A stretch of 64,000 nucleotides of DNA. Source: Sphingomonas panacis. Lineage in GTDB: Bacteria > Pseudomonadota > Alphaproteobacteria > Sphingomonadales > Sphingomonadaceae. Position 1 is the stretch's first letter, and each line of letters begins with the position of its first letter. The stretch is from contig NZ_CP014168.1 in assembly GCF_001717955.1 (NCBI RefSeq), positions 1,836,001 to 1,900,000 of the forward strand. The letters are read 5' to 3'. Positions 10,829-18,760 of the stretch are shown piece by piece. The notes beneath the pieces are model-generated. The model saw nothing but the letters and a program-made list of their open reading frames with translations. It ran no database searches and was not told the DNA's origin. Position numbers and translations under genes: made by a program.

Positions 10829-11253
10829 GCGATCCGCTGACCTGCGGCATCCACCACCTTTTCGCCGTCTTCCTTGGCGAACGCGCCGCGCTGCTGCGCC
10901 GGCAACAGATCGAGCACGGCTTCGGACGGACGGCACAGCTTCACGCCGAGCGGCGACACCACCAAAGGGCGATTGATGAGGATCGGGTGCGCCATCATCG
11001 CATCCACCAGCGCGTCGTCGGACAGGGTGGCATCGCCAAGACCCAGCTCGGCGAACGGCGTGCCTTTCTCGCGCAGCAGATCGCGCGGGGCGATGCCGGC
11101 GCGGCCGATCAGTTCGACCAGCAACGCACGCGACGGCGGCGTCTTGAGATACTCCACGACATGCGGCTCGATCCCGGCGTTGCGGATCAGCCCGAGCACG
11201 TTGCGCGACGTGCCGCACGCGGGATTGTGATAGACGATGATATCGACAGGCAT
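10825..11253 (-). CDS. arsC: arsenate reductase ArsC, glutaredoxin dependent
   Basis: 142 residues. [20 protein letters not shown] holds the catalytic Cys of the E. coli-type ArsC (HNPxCGTSRN). The basic residues expected to bind oxyanion are visible in LREKGTPF and in the segments NRPLVV and VKLCRP. It reduces arsenate to arsenite with glutathione and glutaredoxin, feeding ArsB. It lies 10 bases after arsR and overlaps arsB. Confidence 0.95.
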   Translation of the reverse strand: MPVDIIVYHNPACGTSRNVLGLIRNAGIEPHVVEYLKTPPSRALLVELIGRAGIAPRDLLREKGTPFAELGLGDATLSDDALVDAMMAHPILINRPLVVSPLGVKLCRPSEAVLDLLPAQQRGAFAKEDGEKVVDAAGQRIA

Positions 11254-11263
11254 ACAGGCTCCA

Positions 11264-11593
11264 TCAGCAGCAGGTGAGGTCTGCCAGCAGCGGCACGCAC
11301 AGTTCGGCGCGGCCCTGGCAGCAGTCTTTGGCGAGGAAGATCATCAGCGCGCGCAGCGTATCGAGATTGGCGCGCTGGATGATCTGACGGCCGCGTTTCT
11401 CGGGCGTGACCAGCCCCGCCTTCACCAGCACGGCGAGGTGCGTGGAAAACGTGCTTTGCGTCAGCCCGGCGGCAGCGGCGAGGTTTCCGGTCGAAAGGCC
11501 GTCCGGTTCGTGCCGGACGAGCAGCCGGAACGTCGCCAGCCGCGTCGGATGGGCAAGCGCCGCCAGCGCGGCAAGGGCGTCGGTGTCGGTCAC
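11264..11593 (-). CDS. arsR: ArsR-family arsenic-responsive repressor
   Basis: 109 residues. The winged helix has ALAHPTRLATFRLLV and the recognition region LTQSTFSTHLAVLVKAGLV. The usual ELCVCDL arsenic site in the DNA-binding helix is missing. Instead Cys residues cluster at the C terminus: 91, 92, 99 (CCQGRAELC), 108 and 109. This resembles the Acidithiobacillus-type ArsR in which a CC plus C site near the C terminus binds As(III). The start is GTG at 11593. The promoter -10 lies only about 9 bases upstream, so the transcript may be nearly leaderless. Confidence 0.92.
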   Translation of the reverse strand: MTDTDALAALAALAHPTRLATFRLLVRHEPDGLSTGNLAAAAGLTQSTFSTHLAVLVKAGLVTPEKRGRQIIQRANLDTLRALMIFLAKDCCQGRAELCVPLLADLTCC

Positions 11594-11594
11594 C

Positions 11595-11628
11595 CATCGG
11601 GATTATCCGATGGATTGAGCGCCGTCAA
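11595..11628 (-). promoter_or_regulatory. ars promoter with overlapping ArsR operator
   Basis: On the minus strand TTGACG (11628-11623) and GATAAT (11607-11602) form -35/-10-like boxes, though 15 bases apart is short. The palindrome CATCGG-N6-CCGATG (11595-11612) covers the -10 and the expected transcription start, just where an ArsR repressor would block polymerase. Confidence 0.6.
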
Positions 11629-11762
11629 TCGGGAAGGCCGCTCACACCAACCCGGACGTGCTCGCGATGTGGGAACGCTATGGCGCGGTCTATGGGCCGC
11701 TCCATGAGCGTCCCGAGGCGCGCGATATGTTCGCGCGGCTCGAGCCCATCGACCTGGCCTGA
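11619..11762 (+). pseudogene. orphan C-terminal coding remnant
   Basis: An open frame without a proper start encodes the tail NPDVLAMWERYGAVYGPLHE plus RPEARDMFARLEPIDLA and a TGA. The composition and codon use look protein-coding, but only about 45 residues remain and no family is recognised. It begins right at the ars promoter, as if a gene had been cut when the ars operon arrived or by deletion. Confidence 0.3.
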
Positions 11763-12097
11763 CACACGGACTTCCCCGATCAACCATCACCAGCGCCGCC
11801 GTCGCGCTCCACGGCGCCGATCCCGGCCCCGTGTCTGACGTGGACGGGGTAGAGCAGCTTTCGCTTTTTCTGGTCGCTTTTTGAGGACCCGTTGCTTCGG
11901 CAGCTCCCGCCGACTTCGGACGTTCTGCTCCCCTCCCCGGAAGGGAGGGGGCGGGGGTGGGTTGCTCTCCGTACTATGCAACGGAATCCTCATGCGACGC
12001 CCGATCAGCGTCCCGCGTGACGGCAAACGCCCAGTGTAGCCGTTTGCGCTCTCCTTAAGATTTCCCCGCCGCGGGAGGCAGGGGGAGCCGCTGTCGG
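11763..12097. other. gene-free interval with a G/C-rich repeat
   Basis: No gene seen. Around 11930-11955 the run cccctccccggaagggaggg forms a short inverted repeat of the kind scattered between alphaproteobacterial genes. The open frames here are rich in Arg/Pro and lack ribosome-binding sites. Confidence 0.4.
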
Positions 12098-12811
12098 TTA
12101 CGGGGTCAGCTGGTTGACCTTGACGGTCTTTCCGTCGGTCAGAATCGAGAGGTAGCCATTTTCCTTGATGTCGTTGGAGGCCAGGCGGCCGTCGAGGTCG
12201 ACGCGAAGCGTGTGGATGTCGCTGAAGCGGGGGGAGAGCAACCTGACGCCCGACCAGGCATAGTGGCTGTAGACGCTGCTCAGCTTGGCCTTCTGGCTTT
12301 CCATGACCGAGGTCAGGCCGGCGGCGTTGACCTTCGACAGCGGGATCAAAATGTCGTCAAGCTTGAACTTCGACGCATCGCCGCCGGACACGCTGATCTC
12401 CACCGGAGCGGGCTTACCGAAGGTGCCGGTGTGGGTGTCCATCGAAATGCTCAGCAGCTTCCGAGGATCCTCCGGGTTCTGATATTTGACCGAGCAGGTC
12501 GTCAGCTCACCCTCCGGCTCGTCGTCGCTGGCGTCGATCTTGCTGCCCGGGCTGAAGAAGGAGTTGATCTCCGATACCTTCACATCGGCGCCGAGTTGCT
12601 TGGCGATGGCGCGGAAGCAGACGTCGGGGCCCTGGGCCAGGGTGGGCGCCGCGGTCTTCGGCGCGTCCCCGGTCGGCGTGTCGGACGAGGAGGCGAGGAC
12701 GCCGGTGTCCGATGTCGCGTTGGACGCGGTGTTTCCGCCACCACAGGCCGACAGGCCGAGCGACAGGCCGATGGCCAGGGCGAACGCGGTGGGCTGCGGC
12801 CTGGGGATCAT
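12098..12811 (-). CDS. hypothetical lipoprotein
   Basis: 237 residues. MIPRPQPTAFALAIGLSLGL leads to a lipobox (LSAC) with Cys23, then a flexible Gly/Asn/Ser/Thr linker of about 40 residues. The globular part has two Cys residues (DVCFRAIAKQLG and LTTCSVKYQNPED) that may pair. The middle carries mixed beta/helix segments and the C terminus is ILTDGKTVKVNQLTP. No family recognised. AGAGGA precedes this ATG by nine bases, which favours 12811 over the ATG at 12820. It stands alone on this strand. Confidence 0.72.
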   Translation of the reverse strand: MIPRPQPTAFALAIGLSLGLSACGGGNTASNATSDTGVLASSSDTPTGDAPKTAAPTLAQGPDVCFRAIAKQLGADVKVSEINSFFSPGSKIDASDDEPEGELTTCSVKYQNPEDPRKLLSISMDTHTGTFGKPAPVEISVSGGDASKFKLDDILIPLSKVNAAGLTSVMESQKAKLSSVYSHYAWSGVRLLSPRFSDIHTLRVDLDGRLASNDIKENGYLSILTDGKTVKVNQLTP

Positions 12812-13597
12812 GTCGGGCATTCCTCTGATGGTTGGGATTTCCCCTGTCCTAATGGCCGGCGATGCGATGTGTCGACCGCAAAGCCCGGTTTCATTACAGA
12901 TCGTCGCTCGTGGCGGTGCGGCCCAGCAGGGCGCGGATGCGCCACAGTCGGTCGCACCATTGAAGGTCAGCGATGTTCGGGAGGAAAAGCGGCCTGACGG
13001 CTGTCGCCCAATCCACGTCGTTCAGAGTCGCAATCGTCGGACGTGAAACCTGCCGTTGGTTCATCTCCGACGCGAAGGCTGGAATGACGAGGCCTGGGGA
13101 CAAAGCGGTCACTAAACTCGTCGGACGCGAACGGCGGGATCGGATAGAAGCAGACGCTCGCAGCGTGGATCTCCAGACGGCAAACGCTCGGATGTGGCCG
13201 CCTCGGGAACGCCTTTAGGGTAGGTGCGATCGGACCGGTTTTCCGCTTTGCCCGTCATTAGCAACCACTCGCGTTGGACCGTTCACAGGCACCCACCCGT
13301 TTGTTGAACACTCTCCCTGTCTAACTGTCTGAGAGCGCATGTTTTTGCAGCATCATAGGGAACGGGAAGCACCTGTACGGAAAACGTCCGCTTGTTGAAC
13401 GCCTAGAGTGGCTTCGGCCGGGCCGCCCTCCAATGGCTACTCCTTGGCATAACTCTGTATCCGAGCGGAATTTTGAGAATTTGAATGGGAACGGATTTTG
13501 GGAAAACCGTACCGAGTCAGGGACTGCACGGCCGTTATGAGCGAACATCCCGGCCAAGTTCCTTTACGGGCACGGGGCCGCTCCCTAAATCGCCAAA
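12812..13597. other. gene-poor interval of about 780 bases
   Basis: No gene I can support. Small open frames at 12894-13112 (minus) and 13321-13557 (minus) lack ribosome-binding sites and recognisable domains. The motif ccg(t/c)ttgttgaac occurs twice here (about 13301 and 13388), and a similar cccgtttgttgac lies at about 612. It is probably decayed intergenic repeats. Confidence 0.35.
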
Positions 13598-14149
13598 ATG
13601 AAGATCATAACCGCCATGCTGCTGCTTCCAATCGCAGCCGGCGCACAGCCCCCTGCGTCGCAGGGCCGCCACAGTGAGACCACAGTAATGACAGACGCCG
13701 CCAACGCAATCGCCGTAGATCACACAGGTTTCGCGGTGTCCTCATTGGACGAAGCCGTTCGCTTCTGGACCGAAGCGCTTGGATTCACGCTTGAGCGGCG
13801 TTCTGAAATGGGGGGTGACTTCCTCCATCAGGTGACCGGTGTCGATGATCCGAATGTGAAAACGGCGATCGTAAGAGCGCCAAACGGCTTCGTGGTGGAA
13901 CTGTTACAATATTCCAAGGGCCGCCAGAATGGGGCCGTGCCGAATAGCGCGGGTGCGATCGGAGCCGCCCACTTGGCTCTGACCGTGACGGATATCCACG
14001 CCGCCATCGCCCGCATCGAAGCCGCAGGATGGAAGTCGAAGGGAAGTCCGCAGTCGATCCCCGGCGGCCCGAGGAAGGGAACGCTGGTGGCTTATGTCTC
14101 AGGCCCCGACCATATTACGATAGAATTCATGCAGCCTCCAGTCCAATGA
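13598..14149 (+). CDS. VOC superfamily protein (glyoxalase/bleomycin-resistance fold) with signal peptide
   Basis: 183 residues. MKIITAMLLLPIAAGAQ looks like a signal peptide. The VOC domain (about 38-180) has two beta-alpha-beta-beta-beta repeats: VDHTGFAVSSLDEAVRFWTEALGF... and AAHLALTVTDIHAAIARIEAAGW..., ending DHITIEFMQPP. Potential metal ligands are the His at the start of each repeat and the Glu in VVELLQ and TIEFMQ. If translation starts at the internal ATG (13688) the protein would be cytosolic. The substrate is unknown. Confidence 0.78.
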   Translation: MKIITAMLLLPIAAGAQPPASQGRHSETTVMTDAANAIAVDHTGFAVSSLDEAVRFWTEALGFTLERRSEMGGDFLHQVTGVDDPNVKTAIVRAPNGFVVELLQYSKGRQNGAVPNSAGAIGAAHLALTVTDIHAAIARIEAAGWKSKGSPQSIPGGPRKGTLVAYVSGPDHITIEFMQPPVQ

Positions 14150-14225
14150 CTGAGAGATCCAGCGCGGACTGCGATAGCCATGGTTCAACGCTAACCGCCT
14201 AATTTCTCCAAGCGGATACTGATCT

Positions 14226-14620
14226 ATGATGCGTGTGCTGAACCTTCTTTTAGCCGCCGCAATGTTTGTGCCCATGACTCCCATTGTCGCGGCTCAACGC
14301 GCGAAGCCTTCCAACCGCGGCCAGACGGCTAATCCGTCGGAACAGCAGCGGAAATGCCGACTCGAGGTCGACGGCAAGATAAGGTGGCAGGTCGCTGCTG
14401 GGTCTATCCAATGGGAGCCGGCGACTACACCCTGAACACCCGGGATCATGGCAAGCCGCATTACCCACACTTCGCGATGGTGTCGTCGAACGGCGACGGC
14501 ACAGCCGATGTGACTTGGAATGCTGATCCTACTGATGATCGCGCCTCCGATTCACTCGGCAAGGCTCGCAAACGGGGCGGGTGCTGGGTGAACGAGCGAG
14601 TCCGCGTCTGCGCTCGATAA
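14226..14620 (+). pseudogene. frameshifted small exported protein
   Basis: Frame 1 starts MMRVLNLLLAAAMFVPMTPI (signal peptide) and runs to about CRLEVDGK near 14382. The sequence then continues sensibly in another frame as KVAGRCWVYPMGAGDYTLNT, ending GGCWVNERVRVCAR at 14620. The two halves fit one compact Cys-containing secreted domain of about 130 residues. Frame 1 on its own turns into an unlikely tail and stops at 14435. The junction near 14380-14390 needs a one-base loss or two-base gain, so this is either a true frameshift or a sequencing error. Confidence 0.6.
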
Positions 14621-14778
14621 GCTCCGCCACGTCCGCTTTACCTAGCTACTCTCCCGAAAGCCGCCTGTCCGCTCCCCACCAATTTTCCCCGTCACCGCTG
14701 GCGATCGGCGTCCGGTCAAAGCGGCCCGTCGGCAGTCGCCCAATTGCGGTCATAGGTGGGTTGTCGCATATATCTGCA

Positions 14779-15189
14779 ATGTCCGACGGCCCCACCAAGT
14801 CAGAGCGGATGGAAGTCCGCCGTGCAGTCGGTAATCGCAAGGTGCCCCAGGTCGCCACGTTGCCCTTGCATCAAGGTCCTGATTGCCTCTGGCCACACGC
14901 CTGTTTCGAATGCCGTAAGTCGTGGAAGCGACCAGAAGAGTCCACGGCCAAGTGCCCGGAATGTGGGGGCGATCTCCGGTGGATGGGGCGCGCTTTCAAG
15001 GTTCCCAAGAAAGGCGACGCCGAACAGTGGGCGAAAGTTGGGGCGCTCTGGTTCGCCGGGTTCCGTTTTCTCAATCACACGCGCTGGCGCGACGCGGAGC
15101 CATTCCCCGCCCGTTTGCGGGAGGTCGAGGATTTTGTGCGGCGAAACCCTCACCATCCGTTCCGAACGCAAGGTGCGAACGGCAGTTAG
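14779..15189 (+). CDS. zinc-ribbon protein of unknown function
   Basis: 136 residues. After a polar N terminus, a two-knuckle zinc ribbon (CFECRKSW... and CPECGG, residues about 45-70) is followed by a conserved-looking block (RWMGRAFKVPKKGDAEQW). The C-terminal half is aromatic and Arg rich: FAGFRFLNHTRWRDAEPFP and RNPHHPFRT. No signal peptide. The start ATG at 14779 is the first good one. The upstream part of the open frame runs into the pseudogene tail. Function unknown; nucleic acid binding is only a guess from the ribbon. Confidence 0.65.
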   Translation: MSDGPTKSERMEVRRAVGNRKVPQVATLPLHQGPDCLWPHACFECRKSWKRPEESTAKCPECGGDLRWMGRAFKVPKKGDAEQWAKVGALWFAGFRFLNHTRWRDAEPFPARLREVEDFVRRNPHHPFRTQGANGS

Positions 15190-15515
15190 CCACCAGACCC
15201 GGCCATTCCCGAAACATCATCGACTCCGCGAACGCGGGGGCTGGGCAACAGCAATCATTGTCCCCGGCCTCCCCGAAAGACGCTGGATCGCCCACGGCCA
15301 CCGTTCGCGCTTCCATCAGCATCGCGGGTAAACCTGTCCTACAGCCGCCGCTTTCGCCATGCTGCGCGCCATGCTCTTCGACCGTCCCGCGCCAACCGTC
15401 ACGGCCCATTCCCGCCGATTACCGGGCTGTACCCGCGCATCGACACGCCCAAAAGTGACACCTCCCGCACCGTGGCCTCGGTGGGCAACCTTAGCCATGA
15501 TATGCGGATCGCACT
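15190..15515. repeat. gene-free interval holding copy 2 of the ~165-bp dispersed repeat
   Basis: No gene seen. Positions 15334-15496 match 2536-2700 in block order and spacing (see that entry), starting ctgtcctaca and ending accttagcc. The blocks keep identity while the sequence between them has drifted, which is unlike a recent transposition. Confidence 0.5.
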
Positions 15516-16727
15516 CTACGCTGGCGCGATGCCCTCCCGCTGCACCACCCGCGTCGCGACGATCACCGCTGCCACCGCCGCCAGCGCCGCCGCCAGCAGG
15601 AAGGCCGCGCCGGGCGTGCCATGCTCCGTCCCGAACGCCAGCGTCTGCGTCATCGCGAGCGGGCCGATCACCTCGGCGACGCTGCCCAGGCTCGCCATCC
15701 CGCCCTGCAATGCGCCCTGGTTGGAGGAATCGACGCTGCGTGACAGCAAAGCGTTGATGCCGGGGAAGACCAGCCCGGTGAGCGATCCCAGCGCGATCAG
15801 CGCGAACACCATCCAGCCCGCGGTCGCGAAATTGATCGCGACGAAGGTGGCGACCGCCACCGCCATGCCGATCATCACCGTGCGCGCCTCGCCGAAGCGT
15901 CGGATCACGCGGCCGGTGAGGAACACCTGGGTCAGTGCCATCGTCACCCCCGATGCCGCGAGCGACAGGCCGACCATATGCGGGCTCCAGCCGAAGCGGA
16001 TCTCGCACCAGAACGCCCATGTGGCGGGATAGACCATCTGGCCGAGCTGCCAGAGGAACGCGACGACCAGCAGCGGGGTCGCGCCGCCGGCGTGGAACAC
16101 CGGCTTGAACGCGCCGAACGCATTGGCGCGGCGCCAGTCGAACGCGCGGCGGTCGGCGGGCGCGAGCGTCTCGGGCATCGCCACGGCCATCCACACCGCG
16201 TTCAGCACTGCGAGCGCAGCCGCCACGACGAACGGCGCGCGCGGCCCGAACCCGGCAAGCAGCCCGCCGATCGCCGGCCCGATGATGAACCCCGCGCCGA
16301 ACGCCGCGCCCATCAACCCGAAGGTCTCGCCGCGTTTCTCAGGCGGCGTCACATCGGCGAGCACGGCGTTGGCGGGGCCATAGATCGCGCCCGCCACCCC
16401 GGCGAAGATTCGCCCCAGGAACAGCCAGCCGACCGTCGGCGCGAACGCCATCAGCCCGTAATCGACCGCGAAGGCGATCATCGCCGCGAGCAGCACCGGC
16501 CGCCGCCCGAAGCGATCACCGAGGCTCCCGAAGATCGGCCCGGCGAAGAATTGCGCGGCGGCGAACGCGATCAGCAGCGCGCCGCCGGTGCGTGCCGCGT
16601 CGGAGAGGGTGCCGCCCTTCAACTGCACGATCAGCGTCGGCAGCACCGGCATGACGATGCCGAAGCCGATCGTATCGATCAGCACGGCCGCCAGAACGAT
16701 CGGCACCGCGCGATGTTCGAACCGCAT
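15516..16727 (-). CDS. MFS efflux transporter, TetA/TCR type
   Basis: 403 residues with twelve predicted helices. The start RAVPIVLAAVLIDTIGFGIVMPVLPTLI and the loop 2-3 motif GSLGDRFGRRPVLL are the tetracycline-resistance (TCR/TetA) branch of the major facilitator superfamily. Motif C-like sequence GAAFGAGFIIGPAIGGLLAGF lies in helix 5. It would export a drug or metabolite in exchange for protons. There is no TetR-type regulator next to it, so a housekeeping or unknown substrate is as likely as tetracycline. Confidence 0.88.
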   Translation of the reverse strand: MRFEHRAVPIVLAAVLIDTIGFGIVMPVLPTLIVQLKGGTLSDAARTGGALLIAFAAAQFFAGPIFGSLGDRFGRRPVLLAAMIAFAVDYGLMAFAPTVGWLFLGRIFAGVAGAIYGPANAVLADVTPPEKRGETFGLMGAAFGAGFIIGPAIGGLLAGFGPRAPFVVAAALAVLNAVWMAVAMPETLAPADRRAFDWRRANAFGAFKPVFHAGGATPLLVVAFLWQLGQMVYPATWAFWCEIRFGWSPHMVGLSLAASGVTMALTQVFLTGRVIRRFGEARTVMIGMAVAVATFVAINFATAGWMVFALIALGSLTGLVFPGINALLSRSVDSSNQGALQGGMASLGSVAEVIGPLAMTQTLAFGTEHGTPGAAFLLAAALAAVAAVIVATRVVQREGIAPA

Positions 16728-16780
16728 TCTTCTGAAAACCTCCGCCCCGCGAACCCGGCGCTACCACGGTTGGACGGGGT

Positions 16781-17566
16781 TTAGAACAGCAGCTTGGTGC
16801 CCACCACGAACAGCGTCACCGCCAGGATCGCGCGCAGCACGCCGTCGGGCACGCGCGCCGAGAGCAAGCTGCCGATGACGATGCCGGGCACCGATCCGAT
16901 CAGCAGGCTGCCAAGCAGCCCGAAATCGACCGCGCCCATCGCCCAGTGGCCGATGCCGGCGATCAGCGTCAGCGGCACCGCATGCGCGATGTCCGATCCG
17001 ACCAGCCGGTTGGTCGGCAAATGCGGATAGAGCGCAAGCAGCGCGGTCATGCCGATCGCACCCGCGCCGACGGAGGTGAGCGACACCAGCACGCCGAGCA
17101 GTACGCCGAGCGTGATCGTCAGCGTGGCGATGCGGCGCGTGCTGAGCGCGGCAATCGCCGGCGCGATCCGGCGGACGATCTGGGTGCGGAACAGCATCGC
17201 GATCGCCGTCGCGATCAGCGTCAGACCGAGGACGATCGTCACGACCTCGACCATCCCGCCATAATGTCTGCCGGCATAGCCGAGCACGACCAGCGTCAGC
17301 ACCGTGGCGGGCACGCTGCCGATGGCGAGCAATCGCACCACCCGCCAGTCGACGGTGCGGTTGAAGCCGTGGACGCCGGTCCCCACGCTCTTGGTCGCGG
17401 AGGCGTAGAGCAGGTCGGTGCCGACCGCGGTGACGGGATGGAAGTTGAACAGCAGCACGAGCAGGGGCGTCATCAGCGATCCGCCGCCCACGCCTGTCAG
17501 CCCGACGAGCGTGCCGATGGCCAGGCCAGCCACCGAGTAGAGCGGGTTGATACCGGCAAGAATCAT
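16781..17566 (-). CDS. TauE/SafE (DUF81) family membrane transporter
   Basis: 261 residues with about eight helices. The repeated family motif is visible as AIGTLVGLTGVGGGSLMTPLLVLLF (helix 1-2) and VLVSLTSVGAGAIGMTALLAL (helix 5). Members export sulfite, sulfoacetate or other organosulfonates. GAAGG just before the ATG at 17566 fixes the start; a longer frame beginning at 17602 has no ribosome-binding site. No sulfur genes are adjacent, so the substrate is open. Confidence 0.88.
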   Translation of the reverse strand: MILAGINPLYSVAGLAIGTLVGLTGVGGGSLMTPLLVLLFNFHPVTAVGTDLLYASATKSVGTGVHGFNRTVDWRVVRLLAIGSVPATVLTLVVLGYAGRHYGGMVEVVTIVLGLTLIATAIAMLFRTQIVRRIAPAIAALSTRRIATLTITLGVLLGVLVSLTSVGAGAIGMTALLALYPHLPTNRLVGSDIAHAVPLTLIAGIGHWAMGAVDFGLLGSLLIGSVPGIVIGSLLSARVPDGVLRAILAVTLFVVGTKLLF

Positions 17567-17795
17567 TCGCGAGCCTTCGAAACGTCGGGCCCGCCCATGC
17601 ACTGCGCGCCACCGAGCCGCAACAAACAGAAGCTTGCCTCCCTGTGCATGCCGGTATCATCGTCACCGACAGAGCGAGGGTAGCGCTCCCACAATACTTT
17701 CGCCCAATAGATCGCGTAATGTCGGACAAACGCGAGTTGAATTGCGCCGTTACAAAGACGTTGCAACGCACAATCAAAAGAGGGATCATCCAGCG

Positions 17796-17996
17796 ATGGT
17801 CGAAATCGTTCGCGAGTCGCTGGCAGCACATCTTCGATCGATGTCGATCGACAATTTCTCGATTTCGGGAAACACCGTCCGCATCGGGCGGACACATTGG
17901 GCGGCCAGCATCTGTCGCTGTGGCGACCCGGCTTGCGATGGCTGGGCGCTTGAGCCTTTGGTCCCGCCGAGCTTCGGCGCGGTTCAACGCCGGTAG
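17796..17996 (+). CDS. small Cys-containing hypothetical protein (66 aa)
   Basis: MVEIVRESLAAHLRSMSIDN begins the protein, and the C-terminal half has SICRCGDPACDGWALEPL. Three Cys in C-x-C-x4-C spacing could bind a metal. AGAGGG lies about eight bases upstream of the ATG. No membrane segment. Family not recognised; the CGDPACDGW block looks too specific for a random frame. Confidence 0.5.
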   Translation: MVEIVRESLAAHLRSMSIDNFSISGNTVRIGRTHWAASICRCGDPACDGWALEPLVPPSFGAVQRR

Positions 17997-18052
17997 GCAT
18001 TACACTCGGCGCGCTGACGCCGTTCATCGGCAGTAAACATCGCGTTTGTCGC

Positions 18053-18077
18053 GGAACCGTAATCAAATATGCACGTT
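18053..18077 (+). promoter_or_regulatory. EcfG-type general stress promoter (GGAAC-N16-CGTT)
   Basis: GGAAC at 18053-18057 and CGTT at 18074-18077, 16 bases apart, the same spacing as the site at 5596. The next gene on this strand starts at 18189, so the transcript would carry a leader of roughly 105 bases. Confidence 0.68.
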
Positions 18078-18188
18078 TCTTCATGAAGGCGCGCGTCATC
18101 AAAACGTGCAACGTGTGTTAAAAACGGCGTGATAAAAAACAATGTCGATCGGCAGAATCGCCATCGGCGGGTCGAGTAGGAGAGCGGT

Positions 18189-18326
18189 ATGGGTCGCGGG
18201 AAAGAGTCATCTGTGGAATTCGCGCCGGACGAACTGGCTGGTGCGGGCGTTCTCGGTGGCGTGGTACTCGGTGGTGCGATCAGCCTGGTGATCTGGGCCG
18301 GCATCGTCAGCTTCTTCGTTTTCTGA
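18189..18326 (+). CDS. single-helix membrane small protein (45 aa), predicted general-stress gene
   Basis: MGRGKESSVEFAPDELAGAG is followed by one hydrophobic helix (VLGGVVLGGAISLVIWAGIV) and SFFVF at the end. The Gly-zipper-like pattern in the helix would allow oligomerisation. AGGAGAG sits at ideal distance before the ATG, and an EcfG-type promoter lies upstream. It is too short for most gene finders. Function unknown. Confidence 0.62.
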   Translation: MGRGKESSVEFAPDELAGAGVLGGVVLGGAISLVIWAGIVSFFVF

Positions 18327-18352
18327 CCCTGCTGCCGCTCACGGCTTGCCCG

Positions 18353-18760
18353 TCAAGCCGTGAGCGGCTGGACGAACTCGATCTGAATTCCGCGCGTATC
18401 GACCGGATTGACGAAATTGCACAGGAAATCGCCCGCGCCTTTCACCGGCTCGGGTTCCAGCATGCGCAGGCCACGCGCCGCGCACCAGTCCATCGTCGCG
18501 CGCAGATCCTCCACCTGATAGGCGAAATGGTGGACGCCGCCGGCGCCCTTGTTGAACTTCGCCAGCACGCTGTCGGCATCGGGCACGACCAGTTCGATCA
18601 CCGCGCCTGCTGCGGCGACGGTGAAGATGCACCAGCAACCCCAGCGTTCGACATGGCCGCGATAGCTTTCGACCAGCCCCATCTTCGCCATGAAGTCGTT
18701 GGCATCGGCAAGATCCGGGCAGATGATGCCGACGTGGTGCAGAGTATAGGTTTCGAACAT
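18353..18760 (-). CDS. VOC family protein
   Basis: 135 residues. Two VOC half-domains: LHHVGIICPDLADANDFMAKMGLVES... and VHHFAYQVEDLRATMDWCAARGLRML..., ending GIQIEFVQPL. The HHVG and VHHFAY His residues and the Glu residues in VIELV and QIEFVQ are the expected metal ligands of methylmalonyl-CoA-epimerase-like proteins. Its ATG shares a base with the stop of the SGNH gene (TAATG), so it is translated as part of the MBOAT-SGNH operon. What a VOC enzyme does in a surface acylation operon is unclear. Confidence 0.83.
   Translation of the reverse strand: MFETYTLHHVGIICPDLADANDFMAKMGLVESYRGHVERWGCWCIFTVAAAGAVIELVVPDADSVLAKFNKGAGGVHHFAYQVEDLRATMDWCAARGLRMLEPEPVKGAGDFLCNFVNPVDTRGIQIEFVQPLTA

Noticed and set aside
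11787..12026. 79-codon minus-strand frame
   Set aside because: Pro/Arg rich, spans a short intergenic inverted repeat, no ribosome-binding site.
12894..13112. 72-codon minus-strand frame
   Set aside because: No ribosome-binding site or domain; lies in a gene-poor region of apparent intergenic repeats.
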